From: Planococcus salinarum
GTDB lineage: Bacteria; Bacillota; Bacilli; Bacillales_A; Planococcaceae
Assembly (NCBI RefSeq): GCF_007004625.1
Contig: NZ_VIFV01000032.1
Coordinates: 1-33,690, forward strand
Length of the DNA stretch: 33,690 bases
Direction of reading: 5' to 3'
Shown: piece by piece, positions 9,917 through 21,101 of the stretch
Position numbering within the stretch: position 1 is the stretch's first letter
Layout: the number at the start of each line of letters is the position of its first letter
Notes under the pieces: generated by a model
Database searches by the model: none
What the model was told of the DNA's origin: nothing
What the model saw: only the letters and a program-made list of their open reading frames with translations
Made by a program: the position numbers and the translations under genes

Positions 9917-9930
9917 AGAAAGCGCTTTCC
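9917..9930. promoter_or_regulatory. cre-like palindrome (possible CcpA site)
   Basis: AGAAAGCGCTTTCC contains the 12-base palindrome GAAAGCGCTTTC and agrees with the cre consensus TGWAANCGNTNWCA except at the two outer bases. It lies about 47 bases upstream of the SigW -35 box. Function is unproven. Confidence 0.3.
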
Positions 9931-9969
9931 TGTTTTGTCAAGAAATCAGAACCTTTCACCTTTTGTCCA

Positions 9970-10012
9970 TAAATAGAAAAACCGGCTGCACAATGGATGT
10001 GCAGCCGGTTTC
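9970..10012 (-). terminator. rpsU terminator
   Basis: On the minus strand AAACCGGCTGCACA pairs with TGTGCAGCCGGTTT (14 bp, four-base loop) and is followed by TTCTATTTAT. It ends the monocistronic rpsU transcript. Confidence 0.92.
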
Positions 10013-10061
10013 AGCTGGTCGTTCATATTTTTAAAAGTCTCATATTAAAAGTAAGGGTCAA

Positions 10062-10235
10062 TTAAAATTTACGTTTACGCGCAGCTTCTGATTTTAATTT
10101 GCGTTTCACGCTAGGCTTATCATAATACTCCCGCTTTCGTACCTCTTGCATTGTCCCGGATTTAGAAACAGTTTTTTTGAAGCGGCGAAGAGCATCTTCA
10201 ATTGATTCGTTTTTACGAACATTTGTTTTTGTCAT
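10062..10235 (-). CDS. rpsU: 30S ribosomal protein S21
   Basis: S21 binds the 30S platform near the anti-Shine-Dalgarno region of 16S rRNA. The 57-residue product has the family sequence [16 protein letters not shown] and a basic tail ending RKRKF, the same length as in B. subtilis. The start ATG at 10235 has GGAGGGAGGG upstream; a longer frame to 10259 would translate that ribosome-binding site. The gene has its own SigA promoter and terminator. In B. subtilis yqeY follows rpsU; it is absent here. Confidence 0.97.
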   Translation of the reverse strand: MTKTNVRKNESIEDALRRFKKTVSKSGTMQEVRKREYYDKPSVKRKLKSEAARKRKF

Positions 10236-10297
10236 CTCTTTTTCCCTCCCTCCGAACACACGTTGAAGAAAGTAACAACAAGTGTTATATACAAAAA

Positions 10298-10326
10298 ATT
10301 ATATCGTATGTTCAAACTCGAGTCAA
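10298..10326 (-). promoter_or_regulatory. SigA promoter of rpsU
   Basis: Read on the minus strand, TTGACT (10326-10321), a 17-base spacer and TATAAT (10303-10298) give a near-perfect vegetative promoter. The -35 box starts four bases after the deoC stop codon. The leader is about 55 bases. Confidence 0.88.
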
Positions 10327-10329
10327 TAG

Positions 10330-10998
10330 TTAATAATCGGAATCCGATTTAAGACCCTGCATGATCTGGACTCCTGAACTTGCGCCGATCCGGCTTGCGC
10401 CTGCATCAATCATTGCCTGAACATCTTCCAGGCTTCTTACGCCGCCGGAAGCCTTCACGCCAAGTTCGGCTCCGACAGTCTTGCGCATCAATTTAACATC
10501 ATCGATGGTGGCGCCGCCGGTTGAAAAGCCGGTTGACGTTTTAACGAAATCTGCGCCGGCTTCTTTTGACAGACGTGAAGCCATTACTTTTTCCTCGTCA
10601 GTCAGGAGACATGTTTCGATGATGACTTTCACGATGGCTTTGCCTTTTGCAGCAGTTACAACCGCCTGGATGTCACTTTTGACAAGCTCGCTGTTGCCGG
10701 ACTTGATGGCTCCGATATTGACGACCATGTCGATTTCTTCCGCACCTTTTTCGATGGCGTCAGTTGTCTCAAACGCTTTGGTTTCAGAAGTCGAAGCGCC
10801 CAGCGGAAAACCGATGACCGTACAGACTTTTACGTTGCTGTCTTTCAGTTGTGCAGCAGCAGTCTCTACATAAGAAGGGTTGATGCAGACAGATGCAAAT
10901 TCATATTCCGCTGCTTCCTTGCAAAGTTGGATGACCTGCTCTTCTGTGGATTCCGGTTTTAATAGGGTGTGGTCAATATAAGATGCAATGTTAGTCAT
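10330..10998 (-). CDS. deoC: Deoxyribose-phosphate aldolase
   Basis: DeoC cleaves 2-deoxyribose 5-phosphate to glyceraldehyde 3-phosphate and acetaldehyde in deoxynucleoside catabolism. The 222-residue class I aldolase has the Schiff-base Lys K153 in DFVKTSTGF, the second essential Lys K182 in [10 protein letters not shown] and D91 in [14 protein letters not shown] precedes the ATG. It sits between rsmE and rpsU, where B. subtilis has yqeV (mtaB) and yqeW. The 110-base gap before it (10999-11108) has a TATTATAG that could be a -10 box without a clear -35 box, so its promoter is unsettled. Confidence 0.96.
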   Translation of the reverse strand: MTNIASYIDHTLLKPESTEEQVIQLCKEAAEYEFASVCINPSYVETAAAQLKDSNVKVCTVIGFPLGASTSETKAFETTDAIEKGAEEIDMVVNIGAIKSGNSELVKSDIQAVVTAAKGKAIVKVIIETCLLTDEEKVMASRLSKEAGADFVKTSTGFSTGGATIDDVKLMRKTVGAELGVKASGGVRSLEDVQAMIDAGASRIGASSGVQIMQGLKSDSDY

Positions 10999-11108
10999 GT
11001 AAAAGCTCCATTCTATAATAAGTTTTTAAAATAACCTGTTCGGTTCCTGATGATTCACTTTCCAGCCAACAAAATGAAAGTTGCCCTCGACATAAATGAC
11101 CATCTCTT

Positions 11109-11846
11109 TTATTCGAATTCGTAAGACATTGCCGACATTGCATAGAGAGGTGCCGTTTCGGTCCGCAGGATACGGGGACCTAAGGAAGTGAACAGCGCCC
11201 CCGCCTGTTTCAGGCTGGAAGCCTCCGCCTCTGAAATTCCGCCTTCAGGGCCGAAAACAATCAATATTGAACTTTTATCATACAATGTTTTTAAAATATC
11301 GGCAAACCGCACCGGACTGGCAGATCGCGCCTCTTCTTCATAAGCAACGATCACCGCGTCAAAGTCTTCAGCCGCTTCCAGCAATTGCTTGAAACTGTGG
11401 ACATTATGTATCACCGGGAGATGGGTCCGGTGTGATTGCTCAGCAGCTTCCTTCGCTATTTTCTGCAATCTGCCAATTTTCTTGTCGTTTTTGCTGGCGT
11501 CCCATTTGACGATGGATCTCTCAGCAGAAAACGGGATCAAAGCATGCATGCCGAGTTCTGTACTTTTTTGTGTGATGAGATCCAGTTTATCGCCTTTGGG
11601 CAAGCCACAGGCAATTGTAACCCGTTTCGGCATTTCCACATCAGCTTCCATCTCGCTGTCGAGACGCAGTTCAATATCACGTTCAGCGGAAAGAATCGTC
11701 GCACTGAATGCTTTGCCTTCCATTACGGCAATCAGCCCATCGCCGGCAGTTTGGCGCATAACTTTGGCGATGTGCTTTGCATCATCGCCAGTAATAACAG
11801 TTATACGGTTTTCGGGAACTTTGCCTTCAATAAAATATCGCTGCAT
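11109..11846 (-). CDS. rsmE: 16S rRNA (uracil-1498-N3)-methyltransferase RsmE
   Basis: RsmE methylates U1498 of 16S rRNA in the assembled 30S subunit. The 245-residue protein shows the N-terminal PUA-like part (RYFIEG...HIAKVMR), the KGDKLDLITQKSTELG block, and the C-terminal SPOUT knot motifs FGPEGGISEAE and LGPRILRTETAPLYA. GGGGTG precedes the ATG and the gene starts 13 bases after prmA. It closes the dnaJ-prmA-rsmE unit, the same order as in B. subtilis (dnaJ-yqeT-yqeU). Confidence 0.95.
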   Translation of the reverse strand: MQRYFIEGKVPENRITVITGDDAKHIAKVMRQTAGDGLIAVMEGKAFSATILSAERDIELRLDSEMEADVEMPKRVTIACGLPKGDKLDLITQKSTELGMHALIPFSAERSIVKWDASKNDKKIGRLQKIAKEAAEQSHRTHLPVIHNVHSFKQLLEAAEDFDAVIVAYEEEARSASPVRFADILKTLYDKSSILIVFGPEGGISEAEASSLKQAGALFTSLGPRILRTETAPLYAMSAMSYEFE

Positions 11847-11859
11847 CGTTGCACCCCGC

Positions 11860-12801
11860 TCATTCAGGTTTTTTAGAAATGATCGTTACCCAATCTTCCA
11901 TCATCATAATATCTTCGATTTTGAAGCCGGAACCTTCCAGTGCGTCCCTGACATCATTCTTCTTCGCAGCGATGATGCCGGAGGTTATATAATAACCGCC
12001 CGGTTTGACCACTCCAAAGGCATCGTCAGTAAATGAGATGATGATTTCCGCCAGGATATTCGCTACGACAACGTCTCCAGGCTCTTCTATCGTATCGACC
12101 AGATTTCCGCCTGCTACTTTTACACGGTCCTGGACCTTATTGAGTTTGACATTGATGCCGGCAGCCTTGACCGCAATATCGTCCAGATCAAGTGCATGTA
12201 CTTGTTTCGCACCAAGAAGCGCAGCACCGATGGCAAGTACCCCCGAACCGGTTCCAATGTCAATGACCCGATCATCCGGTTTTACGGTTTTCTCGAGCGC
12301 CTGAAGGCTCATGACCGTTGTCGGGTGAGTCCCCGTTCCAAATGCCATTCCGGGATCCAGCTCGATGATCAGTTCGTCACTTGAAACCGGATTATAAGTT
12401 TCCCAGGTCGGCACAATCGTAAAGCGCTGGGAAATCTTGACCGGATGGTAATATTTTTTCCAGGCTGTTGCCCATTCTTCTTCGTTCACTTCGCTGATCG
12501 TAACGACATTGGCCCCGATATTGATGTCATAGGTGACAAGGTTATTGACTGCCAACTTTATCGCTTCGACCGTCTCTCCAAGAAAGCTGTTGACGGGGAG
12601 GTAGGCTTTCACGATAACGCCGTCTTTCGGAAAGTCATCCGGACTTAAAGACCAGATCTCTCCGAATTGATCTTCCCGTTCTTTAACCAGGTCTTCCGAA
12701 TCTTCAATGACGACACCACTGGCTCCGGCTTCATGCAGGATATTCGAAACCGGTTCAATCGCTTCGTTTGTCGTATGGATGGATAGTTCTGACCATTTCA
12801 C
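11860..12801 (-). CDS. prmA: Ribosomal protein L11 methyltransferase
   Basis: PrmA trimethylates ribosomal protein L11 using S-adenosylmethionine. The protein has the N-terminal L11-recognition half beginning [14 protein letters not shown] and a C-terminal class I methyltransferase domain with [20 protein letters not shown] and [12 protein letters not shown] take the GTG at 12801 (313 residues): it reproduces the family N-terminus and lies ten bases after AAGGAG, while the TTG at 12805-12807 is only four bases away. It begins 15 bases after dnaJ. Confidence 0.95.
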   Translation of the reverse strand: MKWSELSIHTTNEAIEPVSNILHEAGASGVVIEDSEDLVKEREDQFGEIWSLSPDDFPKDGVIVKAYLPVNSFLGETVEAIKLAVNNLVTYDINIGANVVTISEVNEEEWATAWKKYYHPVKISQRFTIVPTWETYNPVSSDELIIELDPGMAFGTGTHPTTVMSLQALEKTVKPDDRVIDIGTGSGVLAIGAALLGAKQVHALDLDDIAVKAAGINVKLNKVQDRVKVAGGNLVDTIEEPGDVVVANILAEIIISFTDDAFGVVKPGGYYITSGIIAAKKNDVRDALEGSGFKIEDIMMMEDWVTIISKKPE

Positions 12802-12816
12802 GTGCAAACAGCTCCT

Positions 12817-13935
12817 TTAATCGCCTTTGATGGTTCGTTTGATTTTATCGAATAATGAACTTCCCTGTTCTTCCGGAATGTCACCACTGATTTCAGCGAA
12901 CTCTCTGAGCAATTGACGTTGCTTCTCGTTGAGTTTCGTTGGTGTTTTTACACGTATAATGACGTGCTGGTCTCCTGTGCCATATCCATGGACATTTTGG
13001 ACCCCTTTGCCTTTCAAACGGAAACGTGCCCCACTTTGCGTCCCTGCAGGGATTTTCAGTTTCACTTTGCCGTGGACGGTTGATACTTCGATATCATCCC
13101 CAAGTGCCGCCTGTGGGTAAGTAACTGATAATTCAAGGTAGATATCGTCGCCTTCGCGTTGGAATTCTTTATGCGGTTTTACACGGAAAACGACATACAG
13201 GTCTCCTGGCGGTCCGCCGTTATAACCAGGTGCGCCTTGTCCATTCACACGCAATTGCTGGCCATCATCGACACCCGCCGGTATGCTGACTTTGATCTTC
13301 TTGACTTTGCGCACTTTGCCTGCGCCTTTGCATGTCTGGCATTTTTCTTCGATGATCTGGCCTGTTCCTTCACAGTGCTGACAAGCTCTGCGATTGACCA
13401 TGCGGCCAAAAGGCGTGTCCTGTGTGACATTCAACTGGCCTGTCCCTTCACAATATGGGCAGGTCTTTTTCTTCGTGCCCGGTTTTGCGCCGGAGCCGTC
13501 ACAAGTATCGCAAGTTTCTTCTTTCGGAATTTCAACTTCCGTTTCTTTTCCGAAAACAGCGTCCATGAAATCGATTGTCATGGAATACTGAAGATCTTCG
13601 CCTTTACGCGGCGCATTCGGATCCCGGCGTCGCGTGCCCCCGCCAAAGAATGTGCTGAAGATGTCTTCGAATCCGAAGCCTTCCGCTCCTCCGCCGAAAC
13701 CACCGAATCCCTGATTCGGGTCCTCGTGGCCATACTGGTCGTACTGTGCGCGTTTCTGCTCGTCGCTCAATACTTCATATGCGTCCTTCACTTCCTGGAA
13801 CTTTTCGGATGCATCGGCTTCCTTATTGATATCCGGGTGGAATTGTTTTGACAATTTCCGGTAAGCTTTTTTAATTTCTTCCTTGGATGCTGTTTTTGAA
13901 ACGCCAAGCACCTCATAATAATCACGCTTATTCAT
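12817..13935 (-). CDS. dnaJ: Chaperone DnaJ
   Basis: DnaJ (Hsp40) delivers substrates to DnaK and stimulates its ATPase. The 372-residue type I protein has the J domain with HPD at 33-35, a Gly/Phe-rich linker ([13 protein letters not shown], about 75-100), four zinc-finger repeats ([32 protein letters not shown], about 140-205) and the C-terminal substrate domains. GGGAGAG precedes the ATG. Upstream are a terminator after dnaK and a separate promoter, so dnaJ-prmA-rsmE can be expressed apart from hrcA-grpE-dnaK. Confidence 0.98.
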   Translation of the reverse strand: MNKRDYYEVLGVSKTASKEEIKKAYRKLSKQFHPDINKEADASEKFQEVKDAYEVLSDEQKRAQYDQYGHEDPNQGFGGFGGGAEGFGFEDIFSTFFGGGTRRRDPNAPRKGEDLQYSMTIDFMDAVFGKETEVEIPKEETCDTCDGSGAKPGTKKKTCPYCEGTGQLNVTQDTPFGRMVNRRACQHCEGTGQIIEEKCQTCKGAGKVRKVKKIKVSIPAGVDDGQQLRVNGQGAPGYNGGPPGDLYVVFRVKPHKEFQREGDDIYLELSVTYPQAALGDDIEVSTVHGKVKLKIPAGTQSGARFRLKGKGVQNVHGYGTGDQHVIIRVKTPTKLNEKQRQLLREFAEISGDIPEEQGSSLFDKIKRTIKGD

Positions 13936-13965
13936 ATGTCACTCTCCCTCTAACAATCAACTGTA

Positions 13966-13994
13966 ATTGTACACGGTTAGTTATTGTGTTGCAA
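13966..13994 (-). promoter_or_regulatory. Internal SigA promoter of dnaJ-prmA-rsmE
   Basis: Read on the minus strand, TTGCAA (13994-13989), a 17-base spacer and TACAAT (13971-13966) form a good vegetative promoter, downstream of the dnaK terminator and about 30 bases before the dnaJ start. No CIRCE repeat is nearby. Confidence 0.72.
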
Positions 13995-13999
13995 AGACA

Positions 14000-14035
14000 T
14001 TGAAAAAGCCAAAGCATGTTGCTTTGCTTTGACTT
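14000..14035 (-). terminator. Intercistronic terminator between dnaK and dnaJ
   Basis: On the minus strand AAGTCAAAGCA (14035-14025) pairs with TGCTTTGGCTT (14016-14006), 11 bp including one G-U, around an eight-base loop, followed by TTTTTCA. It would end or attenuate the hrcA-grpE-dnaK transcript. Confidence 0.8.
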
Positions 14036-14048
14036 TTCCGGGTCTTTC

Positions 14049-15908
<1,860 letters not shown>

Positions 15909-16535
15909 TTATTCGTTTACTTTTACCATTGCCGGACGTAGGACTCTGCCTTTAAGGGTATACCCTTTTTGCAATTCCTGTAAAACGATGCCCGGTTCCG
16001 CCTGCTCGTCTTTTTCCTGCATGACTGCCTGGTGATAATTCGGATCGAATGGTTCCCCAACAGCAGGTATTTCCTCAAGCCCTTCGCGTTTTACCGCTTC
16101 GAGCAAGGATTTCTGAACCATTTCGACACCTTTCATAATGGAAGCTGTATCGTCACTTTTCGTTTCGACAGTCAAGGCGCGCTCGAAATTGTCCAATACC
16201 GGAAGCAGGTCCGTCAGCAATGACTGCGAACGGAATTTAGTGGAAATTTCCTTGTCTTTCTGTGACCTGCGTTTGAAATTATCAAAATCGGCCAAAAGAC
16301 GAAGATATTTATTCTGTTCAGCTTCGACTTCATCTTTCAATCTGGCGATTTCTTCATCTTTCGTTTCTTCAGGATTTGCCTGTTCCTCGGAGTTGTTTTC
16401 TGCAGGAGCAGATTCTTCACTCAAAGTTTCAGCTGAAGAATTTGTGGTTTCAGTCGATTCCTGTTCGACCGAAGTTGCTGCGTTTTCTGCTGCAAGTGTT
16501 TCCTCTGTAGTTGTAGTCTTTTTTTTGTTGGACAA
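15909..16535 (-). CDS. grpE: Nucleotide exchange factor GrpE
   Basis: GrpE releases ADP from DnaK. The product has an acidic, Thr/Glu/Ala-rich disordered N-terminus (about 1-60), a long coiled coil (EIARLKDEVEAEQNKYLRLLADFDNFKRRSQ region) and the C-terminal wing with PAVGEPFDPNYHQAVM and GYTLKGRVLRPAMVKVNE. I start it at TTG 16535, eight bases after AAAGGAGG, giving 208 residues. A frame reaching TTG 16562 overlaps the hrcA stop but would run through this ribosome-binding site. It ends 21 bases before dnaK. Confidence 0.95.
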   Translation of the reverse strand: MSNKKKTTTTEETLAAENAATSVEQESTETTNSSAETLSEESAPAENNSEEQANPEETKDEEIARLKDEVEAEQNKYLRLLADFDNFKRRSQKDKEISTKFRSQSLLTDLLPVLDNFERALTVETKSDDTASIMKGVEMVQKSLLEAVKREGLEEIPAVGEPFDPNYHQAVMQEKDEQAEPGIVLQELQKGYTLKGRVLRPAMVKVNE

Positions 16536-16558
16536 GTGATGTTCCTCCTTTTGTTCGC

Positions 16559-17587
16559 TCAACTCCGAAGGATTCGGGTGAGCTCTTTGGAGAGGTCGCC
16601 GCTCAAGGTATCCAGCAGAGACACGATCCGCTTATAATCCATCCGTTTTGGACCGACTATTGCAATTGAACCGGTTTGTTCCTGCCCAATATCATAAGAT
16701 ACCGTAATTACCGAGCAATCCTCCATTGCTGAGAGTGCATTTTCTGAACCGATCCGGATATGGAGGCCCTGGTTGCCTACCGGAATGATCATGGGAATAT
16801 GATCCGTTTCTTCCATAACATCCATCAGGCTCCTGATCTTATGAAGATCGTGGAAATCCGGCTGATTCAAAATGTTGAGCTTGCCCCCGTAATAAACATT
16901 TTTCTCCCGCGGCAATAAGACTGCCTGCCGAAAAGTCGAGAACAATTCGCCGTAACGCTGCATATGCTGCTTCATAATCATCATCGTTTCCTGTTCCAGC
17001 CGCGAATGCAGATCATACAGTGATACACCTACAAGGCGTTCGTTCAGGATATTAACCATCTTTTCGATTTCAGAAGGATCAAGCCCTTCTGGAATCGGAA
17101 AGACCCGGTTTTCAACATGGCCTGAATCTGTCACAATAATCGCGACTGCGGAGTTGGAAGTCAGTGGCACAATCGACAATTTTTTGACGATGTGGCGCTG
17201 GACATCTGGTCCGAGCAGGATCGATGTGTAATTGGTCAGCTCGGATAAAATCATTGCGGACCGTTTGATCACTTCTTCGGTCTCACTGATTTTATCTTCA
17301 AAAATAGAGCGCAATTGGACGATATCCTCTTTCGGAAGCGCCCGGGGAGTCAGCAGATGGTCCACGTAATAGCGGTAGCCTCTCTCTGAAGGAATCCGGC
17401 CGGAAGAAGTATGGGTCTTCTCAAGAAACCCCATGCTTTCCAGGTCCGCCATTTCGTTCCGAATGGTAGCGGAACTGAATGTGATCCCGGATTTTTTAGC
17501 TAATTGGTTTGATCCCACCGGCTGTGCTGATTGAATATAATCATCCACTGTCACTTTTAAAATGAGCAGCTGCCGTTCTGTTAACAT
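16559..17587 (-). CDS. hrcA: Heat-shock repressor HrcA
   Basis: HrcA binds CIRCE and represses class I heat-shock genes; its activity depends on GroEL in relatives. The 342-residue protein has an N-terminal winged helix-turn-helix (ATIRNEMADLESMGFLEKTHTSSGRIPSERGYRYYVD) and the GAF-like and dimerization regions. The ATG at 17587 follows AGAGGTGATGATC. A longer frame to 17608 would start inside the CIRCE element and is rejected. The operator lies 15 bases upstream, so the operon is autoregulated. In B. subtilis hemN (hemW) directly precedes hrcA, as here, but a 307-base repeat separates them in this genome. Confidence 0.97.
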   Translation of the reverse strand: MLTERQLLILKVTVDDYIQSAQPVGSNQLAKKSGITFSSATIRNEMADLESMGFLEKTHTSSGRIPSERGYRYYVDHLLTPRALPKEDIVQLRSIFEDKISETEEVIKRSAMILSELTNYTSILLGPDVQRHIVKKLSIVPLTSNSAVAIIVTDSGHVENRVFPIPEGLDPSEIEKMVNILNERLVGVSLYDLHSRLEQETMMIMKQHMQRYGELFSTFRQAVLLPREKNVYYGGKLNILNQPDFHDLHKIRSLMDVMEETDHIPMIIPVGNQGLHIRIGSENALSAMEDCSVITVSYDIGQEQTGSIAIVGPKRMDYKRIVSLLDTLSGDLSKELTRILRS

Positions 17588-17601
17588 GATCATCACCTCT
17601 G

Positions 17602-17628
17602 TTAGCACTCTTATAGTGCGAGTGCTAA
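17602..17628. promoter_or_regulatory. CIRCE operator
   Basis: TTAGCACTC (17602-17610), nine bases, GAGTGCTAA (17620-17628) is a perfect CIRCE inverted repeat. It lies between the hrcA promoter and start codon, the standard place for HrcA autorepression. Confidence 0.98.
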
Positions 17629-17638
17629 GACTACACTA

Positions 17639-17667
17639 AAATTACCAAATTCCATTTGGCTTGTCAA
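17639..17667 (-). promoter_or_regulatory. SigA promoter of hrcA-grpE-dnaK
   Basis: Read on the minus strand, TTGACA (17667-17662) is a perfect -35 box; after 17 bases comes TAATTT (17644-17639), a poor -10 box helped by a TGG immediately upstream (extended -10). Transcription would start about ten bases before CIRCE. Confidence 0.75.
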
Positions 17668-17717
17668 CGATTGCGCATCTATCTAAAACTTAATTTATAT
17701 TATTTTTTATAATACAC

Positions 17718-18024
17718 CGCTTCGGCGCTATGGACAGTGCGAAGATTATGCTCCTGCGCACTGCTCGTCGCAAAGGAGGCGCTAAAGCGCTCCTTGCCTC
17801 CCGCAATAAGCCGAGAAGAGCACTCGTCTTATTGCTCCGGCCAGTCCTGAGCCGCGCCGGCGCTAGAGAGATTTCTAGAGATATGGAGCACAACAGCGAA
17901 GACGCCATGGGGACCAAGCGAAGTGCTGAGATCCACTCGGGCGAAGTGAAACGAGACCGAGTTAGCTCAGGGCGAGCCCCCAGGCAAGCGAGCTGTTTTG
18001 CGGAATATCGGTTGCTAGGAAGTA
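17718..18024. repeat. Multi-hairpin intergenic repeat, copy A
   Basis: This fills most of the gap between hemW and the hrcA promoter. Its first 147 bases match copy B (26646-26811) closely. It can fold into successive hairpins: H1 CAGTGCG/CGCACTG (17735-17741, 17757-17763), H2 AAGGAGGCGCT/AGCGCTCCTT (17773-17783, 17786-17795, one bulged G), H3 GCAATAAG/CTTATTGC with inner CGAG/CTCG (17803-17810, 17828-17835), and a later ACTCGG/CCGAGT. A middle block (17880-17913) and a tail AGCTGTTTTGCGGAATATCG (from 17991) are also shared with copy B. Frames through it overlap hemW or lack ribosome-binding sites. Function unknown. Confidence 0.82.
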
Positions 18025-18047
18025 TCGACTCTTCTACTATATCTATT

Positions 18048-19187
18048 TTATGCCAGCAAAAATTGTTCAAAAACATTGTTGCCGATAAAACGGCCCTGGT
18101 TTGTCAGCTTCACTCTGCCGTTTTCAATCACCAGGTTTTGGCTTTCTATTTCTTTTTTCAGAATATCCCCGTAAACGGATTCCATTTCGACTCCGAATTT
18201 CTCAACGAAATGCGCCAAAGAAACGCCTGCCGTTTTGCGTAGGCCGAGAAACATTTCTTCTTCCATCATTTCTTTGCGCGGAACACTGTGTGAATTCAAT
18301 ATCGGCCGCTCGTTCTGTTCCAGCGGCTCCATGTATTTCTTCAACGGACCGTGGTTTGAATAACGGATTCCCTGTACGTATCCGTGCGCTCCCGCTCCGG
18401 CGCCGATATATTCTTCATTGTCCCAATACAGAAGATTGTGCCGGGATTCAAATCCCGGACGTGCGAAATTCGAAATTTCATATTGCAATAAACCGTGTTG
18501 CTCCATTTCGTTCATCAGCTTTGCATACATATCCGCTTCCAGATCCTCTGTCACTGTATTCAATTTCCCCTTTGTCATCAGGTTATAGAATACCGTCTTC
18601 GGTTCAATGATCAGCGAATAGGCAGAAAAATGCGGAAGATCAAAAGAAAATGCCTGTTCGAGCGTATCTTCCCATTGCTTCATAGTCTGCCCGGGCAAGC
18701 CGTACATAAGATCAAAACTGATATCGGTAAAGCCGACTTTGCGTGCGTCTGCCACAGCCCTGGCGACATCGTTGTTATTGTGTGTCCGGCCCAGCCGCTT
18801 CAGCAGATCTTCATCAAATGACTGCACGCCCATGCTGAGACGATTGACTCCGCCATTGAACAGCACCTGCATCTTTTCATACGTCAATTCATCGGGGTTT
18901 GCTTCTGAGGTCCATTCCAGGTTGCTCGCCATCGGCACAAATTCATGGATATAGCCCAACAATCTTTCCAGTTGCTGCGGTTCGAGGGAGGTCGGTGTGC
19001 CGCCGCCCAGGAAAATTGTTTCCAGCGGCTGATCGAGTGCCCCCTGCTGCTTCCATAAGGAAAGTTCTTTTCCGAGCGAATCGATATAGGCATCCACCGG
19101 CTGGTCTTTGAAGAATACTTTATTGAAGTCACAGTAAAAACAGATCTGGTGACAGAATGGAATATGGATATACAATCCCTTTACCAT
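18048..19187 (-). CDS. hemW: Heme chaperone HemW (radical SAM, formerly HemN-like)
   Basis: HemW-type proteins bind heme and a 4Fe-4S cluster and insert heme into respiratory enzymes; they were long annotated as oxygen-independent coproporphyrinogen oxidase. The 379-residue protein has the radical SAM cluster motif C12-x3-C16-x2-C19 (PFCHQICFYCDF), FLGGGTPTSL, and the HemW-type LLYWDNEEYIGAGAGAHGY block. The Cys that typically precedes this motif in true HemN is not present, which favours HemW. GAGGATTAAC precedes the ATG. It follows lepA across a terminator and ends just before repeat copy A. Confidence 0.92.
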   Translation of the reverse strand: MVKGLYIHIPFCHQICFYCDFNKVFFKDQPVDAYIDSLGKELSLWKQQGALDQPLETIFLGGGTPTSLEPQQLERLLGYIHEFVPMASNLEWTSEANPDELTYEKMQVLFNGGVNRLSMGVQSFDEDLLKRLGRTHNNNDVARAVADARKVGFTDISFDLMYGLPGQTMKQWEDTLEQAFSFDLPHFSAYSLIIEPKTVFYNLMTKGKLNTVTEDLEADMYAKLMNEMEQHGLLQYEISNFARPGFESRHNLLYWDNEEYIGAGAGAHGYVQGIRYSNHGPLKKYMEPLEQNERPILNSHSVPRKEMMEEEMFLGLRKTAGVSLAHFVEKFGVEMESVYGDILKKEIESQNLVIENGRVKLTNQGRFIGNNVFEQFLLA

Positions 19188-19205
19188 GTTAATCCTCTTT
19201 TCTAA

Positions 19206-19236
19206 TAGGAAAAGGAGGCTGAAAAACCGCCTCCTT
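19206..19236 (-). terminator. lepA terminator
   Basis: On the minus strand AAGGAGGC (19236-19229) pairs with GCCTCCTT (19219-19212) around a nine-base loop and is followed by TTCCTATT. Because hemW starts only about 20 bases on and no separate promoter is seen, it may attenuate rather than fully stop transcription into hemW. Confidence 0.78.
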
Positions 19237-19242
19237 CTTTCG

Positions 19243-21072
19243 TTATTTTGATTGATCGTCCATTTTCAATATAGCCATGAAAGCTTCCTGCGGAACTTCA
19301 ACATTCCCGACTTGCTTCATGCGCTTCTTGCCTTCTTTTTGCTTATCCAGAAGTTTCCGTTTCCGTGAAATGTCACCGCCGTAGCATTTTGCCAACACGT
19401 TCTTGCGTATCGCACTGATTGTTTGGCGGGCGACAATCTTTTGGCCGATTGCAGCCTGTATCGGCACTTCGAACTGTTGTCTCGGAATAAGGTTTTTCAG
19501 CTTGTCTACGATGAGCTTGCCGCGTTCATAGGAAAAATCGCGGTGAACAATGAAGCTCAGGGCATCCACTTGCTCTGAATTCAGCAGAATGTCCATTTTC
19601 ACAAGATTCGATTCTTTGTAACCGATCAATTCATAATCGAAGGAAGCATATCCTTTTGTGCCTGATTTCAACTGATCGAAGAAATCATAGACGATTTCTG
19701 CAAGCGGCAATTCATAAATAATACTGACTCGTGAATTATCGAGATAATCCATCGTCAGGAAATTCCCGCGTTTTTTCTGGCAGATTTCCATCACTGCACC
19801 GACATAATCATTCGGCACCATAATAGTCGCTTTGACATAAGGTTCTTCTATAAAACTGATTTTTTGTGGATCGGGCATCATTGCCGGGTTATCGACTTTC
19901 AGCACTTCTTTATCTGTCATATGAACGTTGTAGATAACACTTGGCGCAGTTGTAATCAGATCGATATTAAATTCCCGCTCAATGCGCTCCTGAACGATTT
20001 CCATATGCAGTAAGCCAAGGAATCCGCAACGATAGCCGAAACCAAGTGCCTGTGACGACTCGGGCTCGAATTGCAAAGCCGCATCATTCAATTCCAATTT
20101 TTCAAGTGCATCACGAAGGTCATTGTATTTCGAGGTATCAATCGGATACAGTCCGCAATAAACCATCGGGTTCAGGCGGCGGTATCCGGGCAATGCTTCC
20201 GTTGCCGGTTTTCTTGCATGAGTGATCGTATCACCCACTGGTGCGTCACCGACATTCTTGATGGCGGCTGTAAGGAATCCTACGTCACCAACCGTCAACT
20301 CTTCACGGAGCGTTGCTCTTGGTGTGAAAACGCCCGCTTCAATTACTTCAAACTCTTTGTCACTGGACATCATCTTGATCTTATCGCCGGGCTTGACTGT
20401 CCCTTCGACGATTCTGACGTACGAGACGATTCCCCGGTATGGATCATAAAGAGAGTCAAAGATCATCGCCTTTAAAGGCGCACCCGGGTCACCGGTTGGT
20501 GCCGGCACTTTTGCAACAATCTGTTCCAGAATCTCTTCAATGCCGATTCCTGCTTTTGCAGAAGCAAGTACCGCTTCAGAAGCATCAAGTCCGATGACTT
20601 CTTCCACTTCCTGGCGCACCCGCTCAGGGTCTGCGGCAGGCAAATCGATTTTATTGATGACCGGCAGAATTTCGAGGTCATTGTCCAAAGCCAAATAGAC
20701 ATTCGCCAATGTCTGGGCTTCGATTCCCTGGGCAGCATCGACAACCAGCACAGCACCTTCACAGGCAGCAAGGCTGCGTGAAACTTCATAAGTGAAATCG
20801 ACATGGCCCGGCGTGTCGATAAGGTGCATTATATAAGTCTCACCATCTTTTGCTGTGTAATTCAGCTGGACGGCATTCAATTTGATCGTGATTCCGCGCT
20901 CCCGCTCCAAATCCATGGAGTCAAGCAGCTGTTCCTTCATTTCCCTTGCAGTAAGGGCGTTGGTTCTCTCCAATATGCGGTCGGCAAGCGTAGATTTCCC
21001 GTGATCGATATGGGCGATGATGGAGAAATTACGTATTTTCTTTTGACGCGCTAATCTCTGTTCTTGATTCAT
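19243..21072 (-). CDS. lepA: Elongation factor 4 (LepA)
   Basis: LepA/EF4 is a ribosome-bound GTPase involved in elongation under stress and in 30S biogenesis. The 609-residue protein has G1 AHIDHGKST (20-28), G2 RGIT, G3 DTPGHVDF, G4 NKIDLP, an elongation-factor domain II, and the LepA-specific C-terminus with [24 protein letters not shown] (described by position: about 555-578). I start at ATG 21072, eight bases after AGGAG; a GTG at 21081 overlaps that ribosome-binding site. In B. subtilis spoIIP and gpr lie between lepA and rpsT; here they are missing. Confidence 0.97.
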   Translation of the reverse strand: MNQEQRLARQKKIRNFSIIAHIDHGKSTLADRILERTNALTAREMKEQLLDSMDLERERGITIKLNAVQLNYTAKDGETYIMHLIDTPGHVDFTYEVSRSLAACEGAVLVVDAAQGIEAQTLANVYLALDNDLEILPVINKIDLPAADPERVRQEVEEVIGLDASEAVLASAKAGIGIEEILEQIVAKVPAPTGDPGAPLKAMIFDSLYDPYRGIVSYVRIVEGTVKPGDKIKMMSSDKEFEVIEAGVFTPRATLREELTVGDVGFLTAAIKNVGDAPVGDTITHARKPATEALPGYRRLNPMVYCGLYPIDTSKYNDLRDALEKLELNDAALQFEPESSQALGFGYRCGFLGLLHMEIVQERIEREFNIDLITTAPSVIYNVHMTDKEVLKVDNPAMMPDPQKISFIEEPYVKATIMVPNDYVGAVMEICQKKRGNFLTMDYLDNSRVSIIYELPLAEIVYDFFDQLKSGTKGYASFDYELIGYKESNLVKMDILLNSEQVDALSFIVHRDFSYERGKLIVDKLKNLIPRQQFEVPIQAAIGQKIVARQTISAIRKNVLAKCYGGDISRKRKLLDKQKEGKKRMKQVGNVEVPQEAFMAILKMDDQSK

Positions 21073-21101
21073 GGTCCACACTCCTATACAAACTACTATG
21101 A

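Noticed and set aside
17588..17608. hrcA starting seven codons upstream
   Set aside because: The start would fall inside the CIRCE operator, and a strong ribosome-binding site stands just before the ATG at 17587.
17690..18242. Open frames on both strands across repeat copy A
   Set aside because: They follow the GC-rich hairpin repeat and run into hemW or the hrcA upstream region; no ribosome-binding sites and no protein family resemblance.
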